From Microbacterium marinilacus (GTDB lineage: Bacteria; Actinomycetota; Actinomycetes; Actinomycetales; Microbacteriaceae): DNA of 64,000 nt. Location: assembly GCF_019753765.1 (NCBI RefSeq), contig NZ_JAIJZW010000004.1, forward strand, positions 186,001 through 250,000, given 5' to 3'. Each line of letters starts with the position of its first letter. Position 1 is the stretch's first letter. Positions 31,399 through 38,731 of the stretch are shown here, piece after piece. The position numbers were made by a program, and so were the translations under genes. A model generated the notes under the pieces. That model saw nothing but the letters and a program-made list of their open reading frames with translations, did not search any database and was not told the DNA's origin.

Positions 31399-32187
31399 AT
31401 GGGAAGCATGTTCCGCGTCCCCGATGATCCCGTGAACGCCGTCGTGTGCGACGACCTCAGCGTGAGCCGCTGGGGGCATGGCCCGGAGACCCGTGCGGTC
31501 GACGGCGTGACGTTCACCTTGCCGTCGGCCGGCACGCTGTGCGTGTCGGGTGCGACCGGGGCCGGCAAGTCCAGCCTGCTCGGCGTGCTCGCCGGACGTG
31601 GTGACGACACCTTGACGGTCGCGGGCGGGGACGCGCGCGTGTCGGGCATCTCGGTGCTCCGTCGTGGGCGCGACCGTCGTGTGCTGACGTACCGCGTGGG
31701 CTATCTGCCGCAGGGTGCGGGCGCGAGCCTCCCGGCGCGGCTGAGCGTAGGGGAGACGATCGCGGAGCCGATCACCTCCCGCACGCGCCGAGCCAACACG
31801 CGTGCGGTCTCGGTCCGGGTGGCGGCCCTTCTCGACGAGATGCACCTTCCGCTGGGCGCCGCCGACAAGTTCCCCTTCGAGCTCAGCGCGGGCATGCGCC
31901 AGCGCGTCGCGTTCGCGCGGGCGCTCGTGCTCGACCCGCGCATCCTGGTCGCCGACGAGCCGCTCGCGAACATCGACCTCGAGGTGCGGCACGTCGTGTT
32001 CGATGCGATCGTCCGCCGCCGGCAGGAATGGGGCATGGCGGCCCTGGTCGCCACGAACGACGGCTCGCTCGTCCGCGAGCTCGGCGCCGCCGAGCTCACG
32101 CTGCGCGGCGGGCATGTCGTGGCCCAGAATCCGGGCGGTCTGGTGGCGTGGTCGGCCGACACGCCAGGGCGCGCACCCGTGTCGTGA
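31399..32187 (+). CDS. ABC transporter ATP-binding protein
   Basis: 262 residues, a single nucleotide-binding domain. Walker A is SGATGAGKSSLLGVLAG, the signature LSAGMRQRVAFARALVLDPR, Walker B ILVADEPLANIDL, then a short D-loop. Q-loop-like VGYLPQGAG lies near 100. There is no permease in the neighbourhood, so the transporter partner is unknown. I take the ATG at 31399, 4 nt after GGGAGG; the ATG at 31408 (MFRVPDDP) is equally plausible. No terminator is visible before tRNA-Asn. Confidence 0.9.
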   Translation: MGSMFRVPDDPVNAVVCDDLSVSRWGHGPETRAVDGVTFTLPSAGTLCVSGATGAGKSSLLGVLAGRGDDTLTVAGGDARVSGISVLRRGRDRRVLTYRVGYLPQGAGASLPARLSVGETIAEPITSRTRRANTRAVSVRVAALLDEMHLPLGAADKFPFELSAGMRQRVAFARALVLDPRILVADEPLANIDLEVRHVVFDAIVRRRQEWGMAALVATNDGSLVRELGAAELTLRGGHVVAQNPGGLVAWSADTPGRAPVS

Positions 32188-32205
32188 GCACACCTCGGCG
32201 TTTGC

Positions 32206-32211
32206 TAGAAT
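32206..32211 (+). promoter_or_regulatory. -10 box upstream of tRNA-Asn
   Basis: TAGAAT, 32 bp before the mature tRNA, is the likely -10 box. No convincing -35 is seen. Confidence 0.5.
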
Positions 32212-32243
32212 TGTGGGGTTGCCCCGCAGGGGTAGAGGAGTGA

Positions 32244-32316
32244 TCCTCGGTAGCTCAATTGGCAGAGCAGCCGGCTGTTAACCGGCAGGTTCTTGGTTCG
32301 AGTCCAAGCCGGGGAG
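32244..32316 (+). tRNA. tRNA-Asn (anticodon GTT)
   Basis: A 73-nt cloverleaf. The acceptor TCCTCGG pairs with CCGGGGA with one T-G wobble, the D arm is AGCTCAATTGGCAGAGC, the anticodon stem is CCGGC/ACCGG around CTGTTAA, and the T arm has GGTTCGAGTCC. The discriminator is G, as usual for tRNA-Asn. CCA is not encoded. Confidence 0.96.
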
Positions 32317-32322
32317 CGACGA

Positions 32323-32352
32323 GAGGCCCTCGACCGCAAGGTCGGGGGCCTC
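32323..32352 (+). terminator. Terminator after tRNA-Asn
   Basis: GAGGCCCTCGACC (32323-32335), loop GCAA, GGTCGGGGGCCTC (32340-32352): a 13-bp stem with one wobble, followed by TTCCCCTTTCC. Confidence 0.8.
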
Positions 32353-32382
32353 TTCCCCTTTCCGCGATCGGTTGCACCGGCG

Positions 32383-32493
32383 TCAGAGCAACACGAAGAG
32401 CAGCCAGACGGCGAGCGGCGTGCCGATCACGAAGAAGATCAGGCCGATGACGGCGCTGCGGGGGCGAGAGTGCCCGCGATCCGGAGGTGTCAT
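32383..32493 (-). CDS. Small single-span membrane protein (36 aa)
   Basis: The frame begins MTPPDRGHSRPRSAVIGLIF and continues with a hydrophobic helix ending in WLLFVLL. It has a charged, Pro-rich head and one membrane segment at the C-terminus. An RBS-like GGCATGACACC region is weak. I call it because the hydrophobic helix is complete and ends cleanly at TGA. It converges on the tRNA-Asn terminator. Function unknown. Confidence 0.5.
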   Translation of the reverse strand: MTPPDRGHSRPRSAVIGLIFFVIGTPLAVWLLFVLL

Positions 32494-32645
32494 GCCCCGA
32501 GCATGGCACAGACGCGGAGGCGGTCTCCCTCGCGACCGAGCCGGGTCGTCGTCTCCGCCCATCCGTTTCCCCGTCCGTGCCGAATGGAGGGAGGACAGCC
32601 GCGATCGCGGTGCTCGCGTCCTTCACCGCCACAGAACAGATCCCC

Positions 32646-33215
32646 ATGAAGAAGACACTCGCGCGCCTGGCGACCATCATCGTCGCTCTCGCGCTGCTCC
32701 TCCCGGCGCAGGCGGCTCACGCCGCTCCCGGGCAGGAGAAGGCCCCCCGCAACCTCGTCTGGTCGAAGTCGACCGTGTGCGTCGAGAACTGGCTGGACAA
32801 GACGTGGGACACCTACGTCAAGAAGGCCGCGACCGACTGGCAGAGCGGGAGCGCGTTCAGGATCGTGACGAAGAATCGCGCGCAGTGCGGGTCGGCCTAC
32901 CAGGGGCGGACGGTGACCATCAAGAGCGGCAGCCTCGAGACCGGCACTCTCGCGACGACGAACAACACCGTGAAGGGCGACTACCCGAACACGGTGATCA
33001 GCGGCAGCAGGATCGTCGTGGACGTCGAGGAGTTCTGGAAGAACAACCCTCGCACCCGCCAGCCGATCATCTGCCACGAGCTGGGACACGCCTTCGGCGT
33101 CGCCCACTACGAGGATCGCTCGTCGTGCATGAACGTCACGACCTACGACGGCGTGGCGACGAAGCCCCACGCACGCGATCTGGCGATCTTGAAGGCCCGA
33201 TACGGCAAGGGCTGA
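32646..33215 (+). CDS. Secreted matrixin-like zinc metalloprotease
   Basis: 189 residues. The signal peptide is MKKTLARLATIIVALALLLP ending at about AHA-APG (residue 27). The mature part is only about 160 residues. The metzincin zinc motif HELGHAFGVAH (residues 144-154, HExxHxxGxxH) is perfect. A Met lies eight residues after the last His (SSCMN, Met162), exactly the spacing of the Met-turn in matrixins. Four Cys (STVC, AQC, IIC, SSC) could form two disulfides. There is no propeptide with a cysteine switch and no accessory domain. The substrate is unknown. Transcription seems independent. Confidence 0.88.
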   Translation: MKKTLARLATIIVALALLLPAQAAHAAPGQEKAPRNLVWSKSTVCVENWLDKTWDTYVKKAATDWQSGSAFRIVTKNRAQCGSAYQGRTVTIKSGSLETGTLATTNNTVKGDYPNTVISGSRIVVDVEEFWKNNPRTRQPIICHELGHAFGVAHYEDRSSCMNVTTYDGVATKPHARDLAILKARYGKG

Positions 33216-33271
33216 GCGAGACGTGTGCGAGCGCACGTCCGAGAATCGGACCGGGTCGTTAGGCTTCGGCC

Positions 33272-33637
33272 ATGACCGATCACGCGGTTCCGAATCTCCC
33301 GTCTCGTGACTTCGACGACACGAGAGCGTTCTACGAGGGGTTCGGTTTCGAGCAGACGCATCGAGACGAGGGCTGGCTGATCCTCCGCCGCGGCGAGCTT
33401 CGGCTGGAGTTCTTCCTCTTCCCCGATCTCGTGCCCGAGGAGAGCTCCTTCATGTGCAGCGTCCGAGTCGACGACCTCGACGAGCTGTACCGGCAGATCA
33501 CGCAGGCGGGCGTCGTCGAGAAGACCGCCGGGCGTCCGCGGCTGCACCCCGCGCAGGCGCAGCCCTGGGGGCAACGAGCCGGATTCCTCGTCGACCCGGA
33601 CGGCACGCAGCTCAACCTGATCGAGAACGCCGCCTAA
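33272..33637 (+). CDS. VOC family protein, bleomycin-resistance-like
   Basis: 121 residues, a glyoxalase/bleomycin-resistance fold of two beta-alpha-beta-beta-beta modules. It has NLPSRDFDDTRAFYEGFGFE, LILRRGELRLEFFLFPDL, CSVRVDDLDELYRQI and GQRAGFLVDPDGTQLNLIEN. The order and length match BLMA/BRP-type drug-binding proteins, but a ligand cannot be proven. TAGGCT (33260-33265) ends 7 nt before the ATG: a leaderless promoter. Confidence 0.9.
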   Translation: MTDHAVPNLPSRDFDDTRAFYEGFGFEQTHRDEGWLILRRGELRLEFFLFPDLVPEESSFMCSVRVDDLDELYRQITQAGVVEKTAGRPRLHPAQAQPWGQRAGFLVDPDGTQLNLIENAA

Positions 33638-33720
33638 CGCGGTCTCGGCGCCGGCCTGACGGAGCGGATGAGGCACGGCCGCGGCCTCCTCGCGAATCGC
33701 CGACCCGTCTCCGACGCAGG

Positions 33721-33915
33721 CTAGCTCTGGCGGCGGCTGTCCACCGCGACGCCGAAGGCGACGCCCAGGGCGATGCCGAAGCCGAGCCCGAGGGCGGGGT
33801 TGTCGAAGACGAGCCAGCCGAAGACCAGCCCGAAGGCGATGCCGAGCGAGATGCCGATCGCGAGGCCTCTCTGGGGTCGCCTGTCGTCCTTCTGCGGCTT
33901 CTGCTCATCGGCCAT
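33721..33915 (-). CDS. Small glycine-zipper membrane protein
   Basis: 64 residues. A charged head (MADEQKPQKDDRRPQRG) is followed by two closely spaced hydrophobic stretches full of Gly (AIGISLGIAFGLVFGWLVF and LGLGFGIALGVAFGVAV), i.e. Gly-x-x-x-Gly helices. The tail is DSRRQS. Function unknown. The ATG at 33915 was chosen because the frame upstream carries no conserved sequence. It is convergent with the VOC gene. Confidence 0.75.
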   Translation of the reverse strand: MADEQKPQKDDRRPQRGLAIGISLGIAFGLVFGWLVFDNPALGLGFGIALGVAFGVAVDSRRQS

Positions 33916-34062
33916 GCCCCCAACGTACGAGTCCGAATGTCGGGCCGCTTCCGTCGCACGGCGGAGATCTGCCGCCGTGGAGCGGGCCGTGACGGCTGGT
34001 AGCCTGCGTGCTGGCGCGTCCCCGTCGACCTGGAGGACGCCGGACGATGGAGGAGACGAGAC

Positions 34063-34467
34063 ATGAGCTGGGCACGCCGAACCGCGAGACGAGTCGCCGC
34101 CACGGTCACGGTCATCGGTGCGATGACGCTCGTCGCGGGGTGCTCGGGCGCCGGCTCGGCGTACTGCGACACGTTGACGGAGAACAGCGCCACGTCGGCG
34201 ACCGTGTTCACGCCGGTCATCCCCGGCATGACGACGTCGGCCGAGGTGGACACGCGTCTCGCGCTGCTGGACGAGGTGGGCGACGACGTGCCCGAAGACC
34301 TCCGGTCCGACTTCGACGCCTGGCAGGCGCATCTCGAAGAGGCCCGCGATCTCCTCGACTCCGACGAGGCAGGCGCCGCGAACGAGGTGCTCTCGTCCGC
34401 GGACGCCGGGGCGCGCGAGGCGGGGGAGCGGCTGGCGGATCACTACATCGGCACCTGCATGGCGTGA
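34063..34467 (+). CDS. Lipoprotein of unknown function
   Basis: 134 residues. The signal peptide ends in a lipobox LVAGCSG (Cys near 27), so it is lipid-anchored outside the membrane. The remainder is Asp/Glu/Ala-rich and helical (DDVPEDLRSDFDAWQAHLEE, SADAGAREAGERLADHY) with Cys at CDTL and at GTC near the end that may pair. A -10-like TAGCCT is at 34000-34005, giving a leader of about 50 nt. No family recognised. Confidence 0.85.
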   Translation: MSWARRTARRVAATVTVIGAMTLVAGCSGAGSAYCDTLTENSATSATVFTPVIPGMTTSAEVDTRLALLDEVGDDVPEDLRSDFDAWQAHLEEARDLLDSDEAGAANEVLSSADAGAREAGERLADHYIGTCMA

Positions 34468-34527
34468 TCGCGCGCGCCGCGACGCATCAGTCCGTCGCGG
34501 GCGTCTCGATGCCTCGGGACATCGGCT

Positions 34528-35295
34528 TCAGGCGGAGGCGGCCCTGCAGAGGTTCGCGAGGTGGTGGCGCCAACCGTCCCGGTGCTCCTCCCGTAGCCGT
34601 CGGCCTGTGGCGGTGTCGGGGAACCCCGTCTCGGTGATGTCGATCCGGGTCACAGGTCCGGTCTGCGCGAGACGGATGGTGACGGTGCGCGGCGCGCCGA
34701 CGGCGCCGTCGTGCCATTCGAAGGCGAGGCGCTGCGACGTCTCGGCGGCCAGGACGGTCCCCGTTGCGGTGCGCGCGCTTCCGTCTTGCGTCCAGGTCTC
34801 CGTGAGCGGCGCGCCGACGACGGGCTCGAAGACGAGCTCCGGCCACCACGCTCCGCGTTCGGCGGTGAGCGCGCGCCACGCGCTGTCGCTGTCGGCGATG
34901 GCGAGTCCGGTGACCGTGAGCGAGCCGCTCATCGCGGATGGCTCGGTGCCGAGGAGGACCTCCCACTCTCGGCGGATCAGCTCGCCGTCGAACTCGAAGA
35001 CGTCGAGAGACCGCCGGCCGGCGTCGTCGACGAGAGATGTCGCGACGCGAGCCCGTTCGACGTCGATCGTCATGTCGACGCAGCGGAAGGCGGTGGCGAC
35101 GTCCGAGTAGGCGGCCCGGATGGCCGAGAGGTAGTCGCCGCGCCCGACGACGACGCGCTCGGAGGCCCCGTCGACGAGCGTCCACTCGACGTGGGGATGC
35201 AGAAGGCGCGCGTACGTGCGCCAGTCGCGAGCGTTCTCCGCGCGGAAGAAGGCCTCGACGAGCCGTCGCAGTCCGTCCTCTGATCGCGCCGCCAC
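34528..35295 (-). CDS. SnoaL-like plus SRPBCC fusion protein
   Basis: 255 residues in two domains. Residues about 1-115 look like an NTF2/SnoaL-like domain (LRRLVEAFFRAENARDWRTY, HPHVEWTLVDG, DVFEFDGELIRREWEVLLGT). Residues about 120-250 look like an AHSA1/SRPBCC domain (GSLTVTGLAIADSDSAWRAL, VVGAPLTETW, RIDITETGFPD, REEHRDGWRHHLANL). Both are small-molecule pockets; the fusion is uncommon in my experience. The GTG at 35295 follows TAGAGT (minus strand, 35307-35302) by 7 nt, so the mRNA is probably leaderless. Ligand unknown. Confidence 0.85.
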   Translation of the reverse strand: MAARSEDGLRRLVEAFFRAENARDWRTYARLLHPHVEWTLVDGASERVVVGRGDYLSAIRAAYSDVATAFRCVDMTIDVERARVATSLVDDAGRRSLDVFEFDGELIRREWEVLLGTEPSAMSGSLTVTGLAIADSDSAWRALTAERGAWWPELVFEPVVGAPLTETWTQDGSARTATGTVLAAETSQRLAFEWHDGAVGAPRTVTIRLAQTGPVTRIDITETGFPDTATGRRLREEHRDGWRHHLANLCRAASA

Positions 35296-35307
35296 GGGCT
35301 CACTCTA

Positions 35308-35588
35308 GGGGAGAGCACCGGACGGGCGCCGCCGCCTCGGGGTCATCCCGGATAGTCCCGCAGCGCGGGCGTTGTCAACCCTGTGCCGCTCTTTGGCGCG
35401 AGACATGCGGCATCCGGCATGCTGTCTGGCGAGGCATCCACTTCTGGGGTGAGGGGAGGCCTCGAAGCCGGTTTCGGGTACCGGCGACATCATCTCCGCC
35501 CCTCCGGGTCAGAGCGTTACCTCGCTCCCCGGAGGGGCGGATTCCCGCGCGGTGGCGGTACGAGGGCGGTTGCCCAGCCGGCAGCGCC
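35308..35588. other. Gene-poor divergent gap with a long hairpin
   Basis: No convincing coding frame. It lies between the leaderless promoters of the SnoaL fusion gene and the DUF7882 gene. TTGTCA (35372-35377) resembles a -35 box. CATGC and GCATG flank GGCATCCG around 35402-35422. A large hairpin occupies 35495-35541. Confidence 0.6.
35495..35541. repeat. Perfect inverted repeat (possible RNA hairpin)
   Basis: TCCGCCCCTCCGGG (35495-35508) and CCCGGAGGGGCGGA (35528-35541) are perfectly complementary over 14 bp. The 19-nt loop contains a second short stem AGCG/CGCT. No T-run follows on either strand, so it is not a typical intrinsic terminator. Confidence 0.8.
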
Positions 35589-35600
35589 TATGTTCGTCTC

Positions 35601-35894
35601 ATGGGGAGCTTCTACTACGACGGCAAAGAGACACCGATCACGGTCGACGACAGGGCGCTGAGCCACCTGAAGGCCGTGATGCTGACGAAGCTCCGGCGCA
35701 ACGAGAGCTTCGCGGTGTCCTGGGCGGACGAGAAGGGGCACGGCCGGAACACCATCTGGGTGAACCCTGCCGTGCCGCTGCGCTTCATCTTCGACGAGCC
35801 GGAGCGGCCGGAGCTCGACCCGTCGTGGCTGACGAAGCTCGCCGAGGAGGCCGCCTTCGGGGGCATGACCTTCACGGCGCAGCAGAGCGGCTAG
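35601..35894 (+). CDS. DUF7882-type protein
   Basis: 97 residues. It starts MGSFYYDGKETPITVDDRAL and continues VMLTKLRRNESFAVSWADEK, NTIWVNPAVPLRFIFDEPER, ending MTFTAQQSG. This short family is common in Microbacteriaceae and is often mislabelled as ATP-dependent DNA ligase; no ligase motif is present. Function unknown. The -10-like TATGTT (35589-35594) ends 7 nt before the ATG. Confidence 0.82.
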   Translation: MGSFYYDGKETPITVDDRALSHLKAVMLTKLRRNESFAVSWADEKGHGRNTIWVNPAVPLRFIFDEPERPELDPSWLTKLAEEAAFGGMTFTAQQSG

Positions 35895-35989
35895 CGCCCG
35901 CCGCCGGGTCGCGGGCATGGGGAGCCGTGCCCGGCCGCGGTCGGGCAGCACCCCACGCGCACACCGTAGTGTGAAGGGGAGAACTGCTC

Positions 35990-36160
35990 ATGACCACGTT
36001 GGGGGACGTGTTGAGTGCTTACGCACAAGGGGAACCGTGTCCGGAATGCGGCGGCCAGGTCGTCGCCGTCGGGATGGGATGGAAGGCCGGCGATGACGCG
36101 CCGGAGCATTGGCTATGTCGTTGCACGCACTGCAGGTGGACGACGGAGCTAGCGCCGTAG
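35990..36160 (+). CDS. Small zinc-ribbon protein (56 aa)
   Basis: The frame reads MTTLGDVLSAYAQGEPCPEC, then GGQVVAVGMGWKAGDDAPEH and WLCRCTHCRWTTELAP. Two Cys pairs (CPEC and CRCTHC) about 25 residues apart make a rubredoxin-like zinc ribbon. A strong RBS (AAGGGGAG) lies 8 nt before the ATG and a -10-like TAGTGT is further upstream. It is alone between two unrelated genes. A nucleic-acid or protein partner is likely but unknown. Confidence 0.72.
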   Translation: MTTLGDVLSAYAQGEPCPECGGQVVAVGMGWKAGDDAPEHWLCRCTHCRWTTELAP

Positions 36161-36289
36161 CGCCTTCTCGTCGTGACGCCCGGGTCGGTGCGCGTGTGGG
36201 CAGGATTGCCCCATGGCCGTCGTCCTTCGCCGGGGAGGAGCCTGGGTACGGTGGTGAGCACGACCCGCATACCCAGGAGGCGCACGACG

Positions 36290-37021
36290 ATGAAGAGGAC
36301 CCTGACGACGATGGCGGTGGCGGCGAGCGCCGCATTGCTGCTGGCCGGCTGCTCCGCCGCGGACGAGCCCGACGGTGCGGCAGAGACGACCTCGCCGGCC
36401 GCCTCGGCCTCGGCGCCTGCGCCGTCCTCGTCCTCGACGCCCTCCGAGCCCGTGTCGGAGCCGCTGACAGACGCCCAGCTGGCCACGGTCTTCGAGACGA
36501 TCATGTTCGGGCCCGACGAGTACGACACGACCGCTGAGCTGCTCGACTCGATCTACCCCGGCCTCGCCGTGTCCGATCGCTCGTGCCTCGCGCCGTTCGG
36601 TGCGGAGTGGGAGTCCGCCGCCGGCGATGGCGGCACCGCCGAGTTCGGCACGAGCACCGATCGGTCGATGACGGCCGTCGTCGTGAGCGCGGCGGGCGCC
36701 GCCGCGGCCGACGAGCTGCTGGCTCAGTCGGAGGACGCCCTGACGCGCTGCGCGGACGGCGAGGAGCTGTTCACGATGCAGGGCGAGCCGGTGACGACGA
36801 CCGTCGAGCCGTACGACCTCGCCCTGACCGGTGCGGACGACTCCCTGGGGTGGAAGGTGAGCGGAGACGTTGCCGGCTCGTCCTTCACCCTCATCGGGTC
36901 GACGGTGCGGGTGGGGGACGAGGTGCTCGCCCTGGTCGGCTGGGACCCCTCCACCAACACCGACTACGTGCCGCGCGCGACGCAGATGTTCGTCGACGAG
37001 CTCGCGGGAGCCCGTGGTTGA
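36290..37021 (+). CDS. Lipoprotein of unknown function
   Basis: 243 residues. A signal peptide MKRTLTTMAVAASAALLLAG with lipobox LLAGCSA (Cys 21) is followed by a Ser/Pro/Ala-rich linker (about 25-55) and a globular domain. Two Cys (RSCLAPF and LTRCADG) may form a disulfide. The start with CAGGAGG 9 nt upstream fixes ATG 36290. It resembles mycobacterial LppX/PknH-like sensor lipoprotein layouts only in general form. A GNAT gene follows 29 nt later. Confidence 0.85.
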   Translation: MKRTLTTMAVAASAALLLAGCSAADEPDGAAETTSPAASASAPAPSSSSTPSEPVSEPLTDAQLATVFETIMFGPDEYDTTAELLDSIYPGLAVSDRSCLAPFGAEWESAAGDGGTAEFGTSTDRSMTAVVVSAAGAAAADELLAQSEDALTRCADGEELFTMQGEPVTTTVEPYDLALTGADDSLGWKVSGDVAGSSFTLIGSTVRVGDEVLALVGWDPSTNTDYVPRATQMFVDELAGARG

Positions 37022-37050
37022 GCGCCTCCTTCTCGGAGGCGCTGTCACAG

Positions 37051-37479
37051 GTGAGCGTCGTGCTGCGACCGAGCCGCGAGGAAGACCTCGAATGGCTGGT
37101 CGAGCTCCGTGCCGAGGTGCTGCGGGAAGACCTCGAACGTCTCGGCCGATACGACCCGGTGCGCGTGCGGCAGCGTCTGCGTGACGGGTTCTCGCCCGCC
37201 GCGACGCGCATCGTCGTCGTCGACGGCGAGGAGGTGGGCTGCGTGGCGGTCCGGGATGCCCCCGACGCGCGCTGGGTCGAGCACTTCTACATCATGCCGG
37301 CAGCGCAGAACAGGGGAGTGGGCGGCCGGGTGCTGTCCGAGATCCTCGAAGAGCCGAGCTCCAAGCCCACCCGGCTGAACGTGCTGCAGGGCAGCGCTGC
37401 GCGGCGTCTCTACGAGCGCCGGGGCTTCGTCGTCGACGCCGAGGACGCGGTGGACGTCTTCATGACCCTTCGGGGATGA
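37051..37479 (+). CDS. GNAT family N-acetyltransferase
   Basis: 142 residues. The acetyl-CoA fold is shown by VVLRPSREEDLEWLVELRAE, VVDGEEVGCVAVRDA, and VEHFYIMPAAQNRGVGGRVL (the Q/RxxGxG/A loop as QNRGVGG), ending LYERRGFVVDAED. The acceptor is unknown. GTG at 37051 was chosen because GGAGG lies 11 nt upstream. Probably co-transcribed with the lipoprotein before it. Confidence 0.9.
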   Translation: MSVVLRPSREEDLEWLVELRAEVLREDLERLGRYDPVRVRQRLRDGFSPAATRIVVVDGEEVGCVAVRDAPDARWVEHFYIMPAAQNRGVGGRVLSEILEEPSSKPTRLNVLQGSAARRLYERRGFVVDAEDAVDVFMTLRG

Positions 37480-37498
37480 GGACGCCCACCGGTCTCGA

Positions 37499-38029
37499 TC
37501 AGCGCGCGGAGCCTGCCAGGGAGCCGCTGACCTCGACGACGCCCTCGGCGGAGGGCTCGTAGATCACGCACTGCACCATGCGGTCCTGCAGGGTGGGGTC
37601 GTTCCACCCCTCCTCCAGGGGTGTGAACGCGCTGTAGTCGAGAACGGACTCCTCGTAGGCGAGTCCGACGAACGGCTCGAACTCGGTGTAGCAGCCCTCG
37701 CTGGCCGCCGTCTGCACGGCCTCGCTGCCGGGCCAGTCGCCGTCGGGCATCTCGAACTCGTCGTAGATCTCGTCGGTGTGCGGCTCGTCGCAGGGGACCA
37801 CCGCCGCAGCGGAGAGCTCGGTGGCGTCGTCGAGCTGCAGGCAGTCGCCGACCTCGAGCTGGAAGACGTCCACGTCGGAGGCCTCGGTGACCTGGTTGGT
37901 CTCCTCGTCGCGCTCGGGAGCGGAGCCGCCCGAGACGAACTGGCTGATCGTGCTGCAGCCGCCGAGCGTCACAGTCAGAGCGAGGAGGGCCGTCAGGGTC
38001 ACGAGACGGGCGGGGCTGGTGCGCACCAT
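37499..38029 (-). CDS. Septum-formation-like lipoprotein
   Basis: 176 residues. The signal peptide from MVRTSPARLVTLTALLALTV ends in lipobox LGGCS. The mature domain VFQLEVGDCLQLDDATELSA, VVPCDEPHTDEIYDEFEMPD and YSAFTPLEEGWN matches the septum-formation family, with paired Cys (GDC, VPC, EGC, VQC). The role in actinobacteria is poorly defined. ATG 38029 is used because it begins the signal peptide. Confidence 0.85.
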   Translation of the reverse strand: MVRTSPARLVTLTALLALTVTLGGCSTISQFVSGGSAPERDEETNQVTEASDVDVFQLEVGDCLQLDDATELSAAAVVPCDEPHTDEIYDEFEMPDGDWPGSEAVQTAASEGCYTEFEPFVGLAYEESVLDYSAFTPLEEGWNDPTLQDRMVQCVIYEPSAEGVVEVSGSLAGSAR

Positions 38030-38123
38030 GGGGTTCCTTTCACACGCGGACGCCGCCGCGGCGCCCACCGCGAATCACAGTAGTGGTCGCGCGCCCCCGG
38101 GTGCGACCCGGTACGCCGCTGGT

Positions 38124-38690
38124 TCAGCCCTCGAGGTCGTCGACGCCGGGCATCCAGCTCGCGCCGGGGCGGCCCCACCCGCGCTTCCGGGCGATCTTCT
38201 GCACGAACTTGGCGTCGGACCCGATCAGTCGGTCGACGTAGAGGACGCCGTCCAGGTGGTCGAACTCGTGCTGCATGATCCGCGCGCGCCAGCCGTCGAC
38301 CTCGATGCGCACCGAGGAGCCGCTGAGGTCGGTGCCGGTCACCACCACCCGCTCCGAACGGCGAAGCGCGAACCTCTCGCCCGGGAAGGAGAGGCAGCCC
38401 TCCGACTCCTCGTCCTCGTCGGGCTCGCCGGGCACCAGAGGGGTCATCCACAGCTCGGGGTTCAGGATCACGCCGCGCCACGGCTCCCCGTCGTCGTCCT
38501 CGTACGAGTAGGTGTAGATCCGCAGCGGAACGCCCACCTGTGGGGCGGCGAGGCCGACGCCCGGTGCGGCGTCCATCGTCTCGAACATGTCCGCGACCAG
38601 CGAGCGGACCTCGTCGGTCACCTCCTCGACCATGCCGGCAGGTGCGTGCAGGACGGGGTCGCCCATGATTCTGATCGGGAGAACGGCCAT
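38124..38690 (-). CDS. def: Peptide deformylase
   Basis: 188 residues. Removes the N-formyl group from nascent proteins; a metal enzyme. The motifs are GVGLAAPQVGVPLRI (motif 1), EGCLSFPGE (motif 2; EGCLS with the metal Cys) and QHEFDHLDGVLYVDRL (HEFDH). The start at 38690 follows TACGCT (minus strand, 38702-38697) by 7 nt. It is divergent from the DMT transporter gene. Confidence 0.97.
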   Translation of the reverse strand: MAVLPIRIMGDPVLHAPAGMVEEVTDEVRSLVADMFETMDAAPGVGLAAPQVGVPLRIYTYSYEDDDGEPWRGVILNPELWMTPLVPGEPDEDEESEGCLSFPGERFALRRSERVVVTGTDLSGSSVRIEVDGWRARIMQHEFDHLDGVLYVDRLIGSDAKFVQKIARKRGWGRPGASWMPGVDDLEG

Positions 38691-38731
38691 GCCTCCAGCG
38701 TAGTCGCGGGCCGGCCGGTTACCCTCGGAGG

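Noticed and set aside
35601..35894. ATP-dependent DNA ligase
   Set aside because: That label is often attached to this family, but the protein is only 97 residues long and lacks the KxDG nucleotidyltransferase motif.
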